Assembly (NCBI RefSeq): GCF_003143975.1
Contig: NZ_QFVR01000018.1
Coordinates: 1 to 64,000, forward strand
Direction of reading: 5' to 3'
Source: Kurthia sibirica
GTDB lineage: Bacteria > Bacillota > Bacilli > Bacillales_A > Planococcaceae
DNA: 64,000 nucleotides
The position numbers and the translations under genes were made by a program. A model generated the notes under the pieces. The model saw only the letters and a list, made by a program, of their open reading frames with translations, made no database searches and was not told the DNA's origin. Below are positions 56,697 through 64,000 of the stretch, piece after piece. Each line of letters starts with the position of its first letter. The stretch's first letter is position 1.

Positions 56697-57074
56697 ATGA
56701 ATGCGAAAACATTTATCATCGGTCTAGGTACTGGTTTAATCGCTGGTACTGCTGCAGTTTTATTCACAACCCCACAATCTGGAAAAGAGCTTCAACAAAC
56801 GATTAAAGATCGTAAAATATCCGCAAATGAAGTGAAGGATGAATTTAAAGGACGTCTTCAGTCCATTAAAGATTCCATCGATATGATTAAGAATGAAGCA
56901 AAGACAACCTTACCAAGCACAATGGCAGCACTCAAAGAATCTGTGGCTACTTTCCAAGAGGAGACAGCACCAAACCAAGAACGTCTAAAACTACATTTAG
57001 AAGAATTACAGAAGGCGGCAAATGATATTTCTGTAGAAATTGATACACTTAAAAAACGTCAAACAAAAGAGTAA
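56697..57074 (+). CDS. yhaH: YtxH-domain general-stress-type protein YhaH
   Basis: 125 aa from the ATG at 56697; a GTG at 56688 lies only 2 nt from the AAAGGAG site. The N-terminal glycine-rich helix FIIGLGTGLIAGTAAVLFTTPQSGKELQ is the YtxH motif, followed by a long amphipathic coiled coil (KEDEFKGRLQSIKDSIDMIKNEAKT-like). Likely membrane-associated at the N-terminus. Position between trpP and scoC as in B. subtilis. Confidence 0.88.
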   Translation: MNAKTFIIGLGTGLIAGTAAVLFTTPQSGKELQQTIKDRKISANEVKDEFKGRLQSIKDSIDMIKNEAKTTLPSTMAALKESVATFQEETAPNQERLKLHLEELQKAANDISVEIDTLKKRQTKE

Positions 57075-57148
57075 TATTGTTTTTCCGCTATAAAATTTAA
57101 CGATTTCCAACAATATTTTAAAAATTCTATCATTTCAATCATTTCTCA

Positions 57149-57178
57149 TTGTATATTTTTGGGAAATAATGATATAAT
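57149..57178 (+). promoter_or_regulatory. Promoter of scoC
   Basis: TTGTAT (57149-57154), 18 bp, then TGATATAAT (57170-57178), an extended -10 with a perfect TATAAT. 27 bp before the ATG. Confidence 0.65.
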
Positions 57179-57205
57179 GAAAAAAAATGCGAAAGTGGTG
57201 GTAGC

Positions 57206-57727
57206 ATGTCTGAAGATTTATATTCAATGAAAGAGGCAATGATATATTCACAGCGTATTGCACATTTATCTAAAGCTCTATGGAAAGCGGTAGAAAAAGA
57301 CTGGCAAGCCTGGATCAAGCCTTATGACTTAAATATTAATGAACACCATGTCCTTAGCATTGCCTCGAATTTAAAAGGCGCATCAATTTCGGATATTGCA
57401 AAATTCGGTGTAATGCATGTCTCAACAGCATTTAACTTTTCAAAAAATCTTGAAGAACGTGGACTATTATCATTCTCTAAGCGCAACGACGACAAACGAA
57501 ATACATACGTGGAGATTACTGAAAAAGGTCATCTATTATTGAAGGACCTTAATGACAGTTATGAAAAGTCTAATCACACTGTGGTCGAAGGGTCTCTTCC
57601 GCTTAAAGAAATGTACGGTAAGTTTCCACAATTTTTAGAATTACTTGCAGTAATTCGCAATATTTATGGCGATGATTTTATGGATATTTTCGAAGAATCA
57701 TTCCGAAATATGGAAAAACAACTCTAA
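57206..57727 (+). CDS. scoC: MarR-family transition-state regulator ScoC/Hpr
   Basis: 173 aa. Winged helix (about 40-110) with [51 protein letters not shown], nearly the signature sequence of Hpr/ScoC. In B. subtilis it represses extracellular protease, oligopeptide permease and sporulation genes. It is shorter than the roughly 203-aa B. subtilis form at the C-terminus. Position next to prsA is conserved. Confidence 0.94.
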   Translation: MSEDLYSMKEAMIYSQRIAHLSKALWKAVEKDWQAWIKPYDLNINEHHVLSIASNLKGASISDIAKFGVMHVSTAFNFSKNLEERGLLSFSKRNDDKRNTYVEITEKGHLLLKDLNDSYEKSNHTVVEGSLPLKEMYGKFPQFLELLAVIRNIYGDDFMDIFEESFRNMEKQL

Positions 57728-57737
57728 TTTTTCACTT

Positions 57738-57775
57738 GGGCGCTACTTTCTTTTACTGGAAGTAGTGCTTTATTT
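57738..57775 (+). terminator. Terminator after scoC
   Basis: GCGCTACTTTC/GGAAGTAGTGC (two G-U pairs), then TTTATTT. Confidence 0.6.
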
Positions 57776-57888
57776 ATAAGTAATGAAAGCGTTATCTAAA
57801 AAAAATATAAAATAATTAGCTTGCTTTTGTTTTGAAAAAGCCTTATGTTATGTATCGACGATTTTATTAACGATTGGAGATGCTTAAT

Positions 57889-58437
57889 TTGCATTGTTGG
57901 AAAACCATTAATGTACAGAAACTTTACGGACATGACCGTATATTTTTACTGTCGATGATTGTGGTCTTTGCTGTTTTCTCATTTTTCTATATTGCGATTA
58001 ATGTTTTTATAAATGGGCCGATTTCAGATTCAATGTTTCCTTTGTTTCTTGTACTCTTTTTAATGACGTATCCAATGCATAAATTATTGCATTTCTTACC
58101 AGTTGCTCGATTCAAAAAACATTTACGCTATGACTTAATTTTTAGATTTGGCTTGATCCCTACTTTAAATATGCGCATTCACGAGCCGATTGTAAAATCG
58201 CGCTATATGCTGTCTTTAATGATGCCGTTCATCGTTATTAACAGCGCATTCATCGTATGTGCAATGACAATGCCGACGTATCGTCATTATTTCACTATTC
58301 TATTAGCGTATCATAGTGGCCTTTGTCTCATCGACTTATTGTATGTGAAGCATCTACTAAAAACACCCAAAAAAGCATTAATAGAAGAAACAGCAAAAGG
58401 CTTCGAAGTATTAATTCCTGTTTCAAACGGCAGATGA
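57889..58437 (+). CDS. DUF3267-type membrane protein
   Basis: 182 aa from a TTG at 57889, which has TTGGAG at 9 nt and yields the usual start L/M-HCWKTINVQKLYGHDR; the ATG at 57880 overlaps that site. Four hydrophobic segments. The motif MHKLLH stands where zincin-like relatives have HExxH, so a peptidase function is doubtful. B. subtilis YhaJ, in the same region, is the probable counterpart (from memory). Confidence 0.75.
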   Translation: MHCWKTINVQKLYGHDRIFLLSMIVVFAVFSFFYIAINVFINGPISDSMFPLFLVLFLMTYPMHKLLHFLPVARFKKHLRYDLIFRFGLIPTLNMRIHEPIVKSRYMLSLMMPFIVINSAFIVCAMTMPTYRHYFTILLAYHSGLCLIDLLYVKHLLKTPKKALIEETAKGFEVLIPVSNGR

Positions 58438-58501
58438 TACTTGTCAGATAAAGCTACTATTTGATATGCTTGTCTTTGAATGATAGGAAGGAGGAACAGA
58501 C

Positions 58502-58687
58502 TTGGTTATTGCACTAATCATCCTGTTTGCATTTTTTTACTTATTCCAGATCAATCGCATGACAGAGGCTTTATGCGAGCGTAAGGAAATTCCCGTAGAA
58601 AAGCAACCGAAGATTTTCCGTACGATTAATATTTTGATTACTATTTTATTATTAACTTTCTATCTAGAAATACTTTATACCGTCTGA
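58502..58687 (+). CDS. Small two-helix membrane protein
   Basis: 61 aa from a TTG start with a strong AGGAAGGAGG site 7 nt upstream. Two hydrophobic helices (about 2-16 and 44-60) flank a polar loop (EALCERKEIPVEKQPK). No family recognised. Probably co-transcribed with the DUF3267 gene. Confidence 0.7.
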   Translation: MVIALIILFAFFYLFQINRMTEALCERKEIPVEKQPKIFRTINILITILLLTFYLEILYTV

Positions 58688-58730
58688 CCTATTTCTAACT
58701 AACTTGAAATAACTGTTTTATGAAATAGAT

Positions 58731-58784
58731 GGAACTAGTCAGTAGCAATTTCACAAAATTGTTATTGGCTAGTTCCTTTATTTT
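58731..58784 (+). terminator. Terminator after the small membrane protein gene
   Basis: A long stem of about 18 pairs (GGAACTAG...GTAGCAATT with AATTGTTAT...CTAGTTCC, internal 3-nt mismatch) is followed by TTTATTTTA. Confidence 0.8.
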
Positions 58785-58905
58785 ACTGTAAACGCTTATC
58801 CACTCTTTTTTTTAGTAAATAATGCTATACTATATTAAAAATTGACATAATTTGAAAAATTCTGTTACTGTATATACGCAACCTTTTTATTTTTTTATCG
58901 TTGTA

Positions 58906-58914
58906 TGGTATAGT
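58906..58914 (+). promoter_or_regulatory. Extended -10 promoter of prsA
   Basis: TGGTATAGT (TGnTATAAT with one mismatch), about 49 bp before the start codon. A second TTGACA lies at about 58849, further upstream. Confidence 0.45.
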
Positions 58915-58962
58915 TACAAAGCAATAGACTTAGATAGAATTAAGTTGGGAGAGAAATATAAA

Positions 58963-59859
58963 ATGAAAAAAACTGTATTATCATTAACACTTGCAGCATC
59001 GGTACTTGGCTTAGCTGCTTGTGGCAATTCTGGTGACGAAAAAGTTGTGACATCAAAAGTTGGTGACATCACTAAAGACCAGTTATATTCAGAATTAAAA
59101 GAAACTGCTGGTGATTCGGCACTACAATTAATGATGATTGAAAAAGTTCTTGAAGACAAATTCAAAGTGTCTGACAAAGAGGTTCAAGCGAAATATGACG
59201 AGCAGAAAAAACAAATTGAAGCTCAAGGTCAAGATTTCAAAGCATATCTTGCACAACAAGGTATGAATGAAAAAACGTTCAAACGTTATATGAAACTAAA
59301 TCTTTTACAAGAGAAAGCACTTGTTGATGGTGTGAAAATCTCTGATGAAGATGCTAAAAAATTCTACGATCGTACTAAAAAAGAGCTTAAAGCAAGCCAT
59401 ATTTTAGTTGCTGACGAGAAAACTGCTAAAAAAGTTGAAAAAGAATTAAAAGCTAATCCTAAAAAATTCGCAGCTTTAGCTAAAAAATACTCAACTGATA
59501 CAAGCAACGCACAAAACGGTGGCGAGCTTGGTTGGTTTGGCCCAGATAAAATGGTCGCTGAGTTTACCGATGCTGCTTATGATATGAAAAAAGGTGAAAT
59601 TTCTGAGCCAATCAAAACTTCATTCGGTTACCATATCATCAAACTAGAAGATACTAAAGCTGTAGAAGTTAAAAATTCTTTCGAGAAAGAAAAAGAGTCG
59701 ATCAAAAAAGACTTAGCTGCTAAAAAAGCTAAAGCTGAAGATCCAGACCAAACTAAACTACAAGCTAAAATCGCTGGTTATATGAAAGATGCTAAAATCG
59801 AAATCAAAGATAAAGATTTAAAAAATGCTCTTGAAAACTTCATTGGTAAATCTAAATAA
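58963..59859 (+). CDS. prsA: Foldase lipoprotein PrsA
   Basis: 298 aa from the ATG at 58963 with GGGAGAG upstream; a longer reading from 58852 has no ribosome binding site and would bury the signal peptide. Lipobox LGLAAC at about 15-20. N-terminal SurA-like helices, then a parvulin PPIase domain (about 135-235; ASHILV, GGELGWFG, FGYHIIKLE), then a lysine-rich tail. It folds exported proteins at the membrane-wall interface; likely relevant to the giant adhesins. Confidence 0.96.
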   Translation: MKKTVLSLTLAASVLGLAACGNSGDEKVVTSKVGDITKDQLYSELKETAGDSALQLMMIEKVLEDKFKVSDKEVQAKYDEQKKQIEAQGQDFKAYLAQQGMNEKTFKRYMKLNLLQEKALVDGVKISDEDAKKFYDRTKKELKASHILVADEKTAKKVEKELKANPKKFAALAKKYSTDTSNAQNGGELGWFGPDKMVAEFTDAAYDMKKGEISEPIKTSFGYHIIKLEDTKAVEVKNSFEKEKESIKKDLAAKKAKAEDPDQTKLQAKIAGYMKDAKIEIKDKDLKNALENFIGKSK

Positions 59860-59874
59860 TTTTCACTAATCATT

Positions 59875-59907
59875 AGCAGTAGGGATTTCAATCCCTACTG
59901 CTTTTTT
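59875..59907 (+). terminator. Terminator after prsA
   Basis: The perfect 11-bp stem AGCAGTAGGGA/TCCCTACTGCT, loop TTTCAA, is followed by TTTTTT. Confidence 0.93.
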
Positions 59908-59937
59908 ATTGCCTCTTCTCATTAATCGTTCTGCAAC

Positions 59938-59977
59938 AAAAAAGATGATCTTCGCATAACTACGAAGATCATCTTTT
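59938..59977 (-). terminator. Terminator after yhaM
   Basis: The perfect 14-bp stem AAAGATGATCTTCG/CGAAGATCATCTTT has an 8-nt loop and a U tract on the minus strand. 3 bp after the yhaM stop. Confidence 0.92.
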
Positions 59978-59979
59978 GA

Positions 59980-60918
59980 TTAGTCAATTGTTGGTTTATA
60001 AAAAGCACGATTATCAAGTGCAAATAAACGCTCGGTAAATTCACCTGGCTCTGTTTTAGATAAAGCACGTTTTAATGTATTCATTTTCGCATCAATATTA
60101 TCAATATAATGTAAGATTTCAGCTTCTTGAATCATTGGTTTTTTCGGGCTACCCCACTCTTCTTTACCATGGTGAGATAAGACCATATGTTGAAGTAGCA
60201 TTACTTCTTCACAATCAAGTTGTAGTTCTTGTGCCGCCAACTCAATTTCAGTAACCATAATAGAAATATGCCCGAGAAGATTCCCTTTTGTCGTATAGAC
60301 TGTAGCGACTGGTCCGGATAACTCAATCACTTTACCAATATCATGTAATAGAATACCAGCATAGAGTAAATCTCGGTTTAATTCCGGATATAAATCTGCA
60401 ATCGATTTACCTAAACGCATCATAGAAGTAACATGGTCGATTAAACCAGATGCATATTCATGATGATTTTTCGTTGCCGCTGGGAATGTCATGAACGCTT
60501 CTTCATGCTTTTTAATAATCGTACGTGTAATTCTTGAAATGGCCGGGTTTTTAATATCAAAAAGGAATTGCTGTATTTCTTCATATAGCTGTTCCTTCGG
60601 TGTTTCAGACGATTGGATTAAATCCGAGACAGAGATGGGTTCATCTACACGAATCGGGCGTATTTGTTTTATGCGTAGCTGCATTTTACCACGGTAATCT
60701 TGGATTTCTCCTCCGATATGCACGATGTTTCCTGCAGGGTATAATTGTTGTTGTTCTTCACCTGTATCCCAAAGTTTCGCCTCAATGCTACCGCTCTTAT
60801 CTTGTAAGATCAACGTCATAAATGGTTTACCCATCGTTGTGACGCCTTTAGTAGCTTGCTTGATTAGTAAATATTGTTCGACTGGTTCTCCAACTTTTAA
60901 TGTTGCGATACCTTCCAT
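59980..60918 (-). CDS. yhaM: 3'-5' exoribonuclease YhaM
   Basis: 312 aa. N-terminal OB-fold (about 10-90; FMTLILQDKSGSIEAKLWDTGEE), then an HD domain with ASGLIDHVTSMMRLG, GILLHDIGKVIEL and MVLSHHGKEEWGSPK. It is an Mn2+-dependent 3'-5' exonuclease acting on RNA tails after terminators. Downstream of yhaN by 7 bp, the B. subtilis order. Confidence 0.96.
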   Translation of the reverse strand: MEGIATLKVGEPVEQYLLIKQATKGVTTMGKPFMTLILQDKSGSIEAKLWDTGEEQQQLYPAGNIVHIGGEIQDYRGKMQLRIKQIRPIRVDEPISVSDLIQSSETPKEQLYEEIQQFLFDIKNPAISRITRTIIKKHEEAFMTFPAATKNHHEYASGLIDHVTSMMRLGKSIADLYPELNRDLLYAGILLHDIGKVIELSGPVATVYTTKGNLLGHISIMVTEIELAAQELQLDCEEVMLLQHMVLSHHGKEEWGSPKKPMIQEAEILHYIDNIDAKMNTLKRALSKTEPGEFTERLFALDNRAFYKPTID

Positions 60919-60925
60919 TTGGAGA

Positions 60926-63622
60926 CTAATCCCCTTTCATTTGAAGTGAAGCCACTTCTATAATATTTTGCTCACTAAAATACTCTGTCATATGCTGGTG
61001 GCATGTGAAGAATAAGAGTTGATGCTTGGTTTGGAGCTTCTCTAACAATTGTACCACTTTGGCTGTTCTGAGAGTATCAAAATGAACAAATGGGTCATCC
61101 ATTATTAGTGGAAATGGTGCTGTTGCAACCTTTTCTTCCGCTAAAGAAAATCTCAAGGCTAAATAGGCTTGCTCTCTTGTAGCTTGAGATAGTTCCCCAA
61201 TTGAAAAATGTTGTCCTTCCTGCGTGATTACTTCAAAACTTCCTTCAGAAAACTGTAGGCGCTCATAGCGTTGCGATGTTAAAAATGCAAAGTTTTCAGA
61301 TGCCCTATGAATTACTTTTGGTAACACTTGTTGCTGTAAATCATTGAGTGTTTCATTGATTGCTGCTTGAGCAATTTGACCAATCGTCCACTGCTTCACA
61401 TACGCAGCAAGCTCTGCCTTACTTTGTTCGAGTTCGACGATGGCTACACTATAATGTTCATCTTGTGCTAAATGATGTATATCTGCCCTCACCATCGCTA
61501 ATTCTTTCAATACATCGGTAGAAATAATTTTTACGTTCTGTAGCTGCGCAGCTAATTGTTCTTTTTCTACTACTGTATAACGGGCTAAACCACTGACATC
61601 ACCCAATTGTTGCTGAATCAGCTGTTCTTCCGCTAGCAATGTTTGCTGCTCACTAAATCGTTCTGCCATCGCATAAAACTCTTCTTGATTCGCACTGTTT
61701 GCCGCTGCCAAAAGTGTTTTTTTATTTGTGGTTAATTGTGCGATTTCTTGTTGAATATAATCAATCTTCTCATGGACTGTTGCCAGTTGTTCCTCGGTAA
61801 CAACCATACGATTTTGTGCATCTTCCAATGTATGAAGTTCTTGGGCAATCATCAAGGAAAATTGGGCTTTAGTTGGCTTTACTTGCAACAACTGACAGCC
61901 TGCCTCATACCGTTCTGCAATCATGTTTTTAAGATGATTTTGTTGAACGAATAGCTGCTGACCTTGTAATGCAAGTTGCTGGAGTTCGCGAACGATTCTA
62001 AATAGTTCAGGATATAGCATACTGTCAAAGTCATCATAGATGGAGAGTTGTTGCAAGGTTACACGCAATTGTGCGATGACTTCATCACGTTCATTATCTT
62101 GTTGGGCTAATTGATATTTATAGTCTTGTTCTTTACGTTTCAAATCATTCAGCTGTTCTCGCATATAGCGCTCCTCGTCTTGCTGAGAATGACTTGTTGA
62201 ACGCTTGGAGTAAAGATACAATGCAACTGCCGCTGCTAAACCAACGATGCCACCAAACCATTCTTTAAAAAACAACACAACAAATAATGATAGGCATGCC
62301 ATGATGACTGCAGCGATCATAGGTGCTGAAAATACACGTTCTTTCTGACTTCTTCGTTGCGGTGTGTCTTGCGCTTTTTTTTGCTGCTCTAGCTGTTGTG
62401 TCTTATAGCTACTCTCCTGCTTTAAATCTTGTAAAATACCTTCTAAAAAATTTGTTTTCTCTTCTATTTTCTGTAATTTTTTAAATAATTCATTACTTAC
62501 GGCTTCTGTTGGTAAGGAGCTGCTCATTTCTAAAACAGCTTCATATGATGGTGAAGTCATACCGATCAATTGCTGCTTCATCTGAAAATTTTGTTGCAGA
62601 TCTTTTTGTTGTTGCTCGATTTGCTGTTCGGATAACTGCCATTGACGCCATTCATCATCCGCATCATGAAGCTGTCGTAATGCTGACAATTGCTCTCTAT
62701 TGACGGCTGTATCAACTTGAAGCTGAAGCTGCTGTTGTTTTTCTTGTAGCTGTTGCGCTTCTAAGCGTTTATCATCAAGTGCTTTTTCCAAAAGTTCAAA
62801 ACGATTAATCCCTTGCGTAGGAAACTGTGCTCTATCTTGTGTACCCAATTGTTGTGTAATCCATTGTTGGCGCTCCAGCAATGGACGTATACGTAAGTAA
62901 GTCGTCGCATCGTCCAATTGTTGTGCAATTTCTTGTTGCTTCTTGTGTGTTTCTTCACTTTCTAGTGTCAACTGTTGCATTCTTTGACGCTTTGGTTCAA
63001 AATCTGCTAACTGCATGCGAATTTTTTTCAGCTCAAGTTCCTGCTGTTGAATCTTTTGAAGTTGGCTATTTATCAGTGGTTTTGTACCTGATTTTTTATA
63101 CAGTTCAGCTGCTTCTTTGGATAATTGCTTGTCGACAGCTGTAAATTGGTCAACACCCGTCGTACCGGATGATAGCAATGTCCGATTTAACTGTTCTTCT
63201 GTCATTCGCTCCAAATACTGAAGCTGCTGAAGTGTGAAGGAAAATACCGCTTCAATATCTGCCTTCGTGTAACCACGTAAGAGTTTAGTCAACAGGCGTT
63301 CATCCCCTTGTTGACCATTTGCCATATATACAGTGACATCACCAATAGCACGTCCCCTTGTACGTTCTACGCTATAGTTACCAAATTCATCATCTGAAAA
63401 ATCAATGCGCCCACCATATGCTCCACCATTTTTAGGTTCATAGTTACGCTCGAGATGGTTTTTTTGTGGAAAGCCGAACAAGATTTGCATAATGAATTGC
63501 TGAATCGTCGTCTTTCCAGCTTCATTTAAGCCATAAAAAATGTGTAGTTGCTGCTGCAAATCAATTGTCACATTTTCATGCTGACCAAACCCTGCGATTT
63601 GGAGTTTTGTTATACGCATCAT
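60926..63622 (-). CDS. yhaN: SbcC/Rad50-like AAA ATPase YhaN (SbcE)
   Basis: 898 aa. N-terminal Walker A YGLNEAGKTTIQQF (about 32-45), long Gln-rich coiled coils (about 170-430 and 480-760), two hydrophobic segments between them (about 433-472), and C-terminal signature GELSQATREQAYLALRFS with Walker B PFPLIMDDPFVHFD. With YhaO it forms an SbcCD-like complex; B. subtilis YhaN has been named SbcE and linked to DNA repair. Starts right after the yhaO stop. Confidence 0.93.
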   Translation of the reverse strand: MMRITKLQIAGFGQHENVTIDLQQQLHIFYGLNEAGKTTIQQFIMQILFGFPQKNHLERNYEPKNGGAYGGRIDFSDDEFGNYSVERTRGRAIGDVTVYMANGQQGDERLLTKLLRGYTKADIEAVFSFTLQQLQYLERMTEEQLNRTLLSSGTTGVDQFTAVDKQLSKEAAELYKKSGTKPLINSQLQKIQQQELELKKIRMQLADFEPKRQRMQQLTLESEETHKKQQEIAQQLDDATTYLRIRPLLERQQWITQQLGTQDRAQFPTQGINRFELLEKALDDKRLEAQQLQEKQQQLQLQVDTAVNREQLSALRQLHDADDEWRQWQLSEQQIEQQQKDLQQNFQMKQQLIGMTSPSYEAVLEMSSSLPTEAVSNELFKKLQKIEEKTNFLEGILQDLKQESSYKTQQLEQQKKAQDTPQRRSQKERVFSAPMIAAVIMACLSLFVVLFFKEWFGGIVGLAAAVALYLYSKRSTSHSQQDEERYMREQLNDLKRKEQDYKYQLAQQDNERDEVIAQLRVTLQQLSIYDDFDSMLYPELFRIVRELQQLALQGQQLFVQQNHLKNMIAERYEAGCQLLQVKPTKAQFSLMIAQELHTLEDAQNRMVVTEEQLATVHEKIDYIQQEIAQLTTNKKTLLAAANSANQEEFYAMAERFSEQQTLLAEEQLIQQQLGDVSGLARYTVVEKEQLAAQLQNVKIISTDVLKELAMVRADIHHLAQDEHYSVAIVELEQSKAELAAYVKQWTIGQIAQAAINETLNDLQQQVLPKVIHRASENFAFLTSQRYERLQFSEGSFEVITQEGQHFSIGELSQATREQAYLALRFSLAEEKVATAPFPLIMDDPFVHFDTLRTAKVVQLLEKLQTKHQLLFFTCHQHMTEYFSEQNIIEVASLQMKGD

Positions 63623-64000
63623 TTAATATCTCCCCCCTCGCTGTAGTTGTTCGACGATTAGTTGTTGCGCCTCTTGTTGTAACTCTTCCCACTGTTGTGC
63701 TGAAAATAATTGTACATATTTCGCCAGTTTAGGTTGGTCGAATAACTCTGCTAATGGTGCTGACATCTGATCTGCTGTTAACATAGCGGTTCGTTGCATA
63801 ACTTTTTTCGTCAGCTCGGATTCCTCCATATTATTTCGCCCGAGAGAAGCCTTTATATCGCTTAACCAGATGAATGGTTCAAACGTATCCAGTTGATCGC
63901 GCAAAGCCTCTAACCACATGTTTTTGCCGTTTTTCAAATAGATGGCGCTCGCTTCCTCACTGAAATCAGTAAGATGGAGTTCTACAATTACCGCACCACA
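63623..64000 (-). CDS. yhaO: Metallophosphoesterase YhaO, C-terminal part (cut by window edge)
   Basis: 126 codons open to the right edge. The visible part is the helical C-terminus (FIWLSDIKASLGRN, EELQQEAQQLIVEQLQRGGRY), without the phosphoesterase motifs, which would lie beyond 64000. Assigned from its position before yhaN and its overall pattern. A TTG at 63937 is internal, not a start. Confidence 0.8.
   Translation of the reverse strand, partial: CGAVIVELHLTDFSEEASAIYLKNGKNMWLEALRDQLDTFEPFIWLSDIKASLGRNNMEESELTKKVMQRTAMLTADQMSAPLAELFDQPKLAKYVQLFSAQQWEELQQEAQQLIVEQLQRGGRY

Noticed and set aside
63623-63937. Separate 104-aa gene starting with TTG at the right edge
   Set aside because: The frame stays open to the window edge and has no ribosome binding site at the TTG; it is the end of yhaO.

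Overview
The window looks like a chromosomal segment of a low-GC Gram-positive bacterium of the order Bacillales. It is probably a Planococcaceae/Caryophanaceae member (Lysinibacillus, Solibacillus or Kurthia-like), although the genus cannot be fixed from sequence alone. The case rests on gene content and order. Two blocks match Bacillus subtilis gene order closely: crh-whiA-yvcK-rapZ-nudix with trxB, the his operon and yvoF-ppaX-lgt-hprK; and hemEHY, hmoB, ecsAB, hit, trpP, yhaH, scoC, prsA and yhaMNO. Ribosome binding sites are strong GGAGG types, TTG starts are common and lipoboxes are Gram-positive. No rRNA, tRNA, CRISPR array or intact transposase was found.

Layout. (1) 1-10.7 kb: two tandem giant cell-wall adhesins of SdrG/Cna-B/SpaA type on the minus strand. 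The first runs off the left edge and carries a 2-bp frameshift in its signal-peptide codons. The second is complete (2141 aa, LPQTG anchor) and ends in nine consecutive domains, each with one cysteine at its start and one at its end. (2) 10.7-11.6 kb: a long non-coding gap with several hairpins. (3) 11.6-18.6 kb: HPr-like regulator Crh, WhiA, YvcK, RapZ and a Nudix hydrolase, then thioredoxin reductase and a TPR protein. (4) 18.7-25.2 kb: an eight-gene histidine operon with overlapping genes and a recognisable promoter. (5) 25.3-28.7 kb: YvoF, PpaX, Lgt, HprK and a cytochrome c lipoprotein; with Crh this gives both HPr kinase and one of its substrates. (6) 28.8-36.1 kb: an EAL-HDOD protein, a MITE-like element abutting luxS, DedA, an S9 peptidase and an amino-acid permease. 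(7) 36.3-42.1 kb: a BceRSAB-type peptide-antibiotic sensing and detoxification module downstream of lplJ, with divergent yhfH. (8) 42.4-50.2 kb: the coproporphyrin-type haem genes hemE-hemH-hemY and a YhgD-like TetR regulator, separated by a four-gene overlapping operon (beta-propeller lipoprotein, response regulator, histidine kinase, YtkA/FixH-like lipoprotein). (9) 50.5-64 kb: haem monooxygenase HmoB, an M20 amidohydrolase, an LLM oxidoreductase, EcsAB, Hit, the tryptophan transporter TrpP with a leader rich in TRAP-type NAG triplets, YhaH, ScoC, small membrane proteins, PrsA, and the YhaM/YhaN/YhaO nuclease group, the last cut by the right edge.

Most of the window is ordinary core chromosome. 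The places most worth a second look are the adhesin pair (frameshift and cysteine-bracketed domains), the four-gene signalling operon lying between hemY and the TetR gene, the TRAP-like leader of trpP, the MITE after luxS, the hairpin-rich gap at 10.7-11.6 kb, and a diverged repeat present at 15.6 and 42.3 kb.
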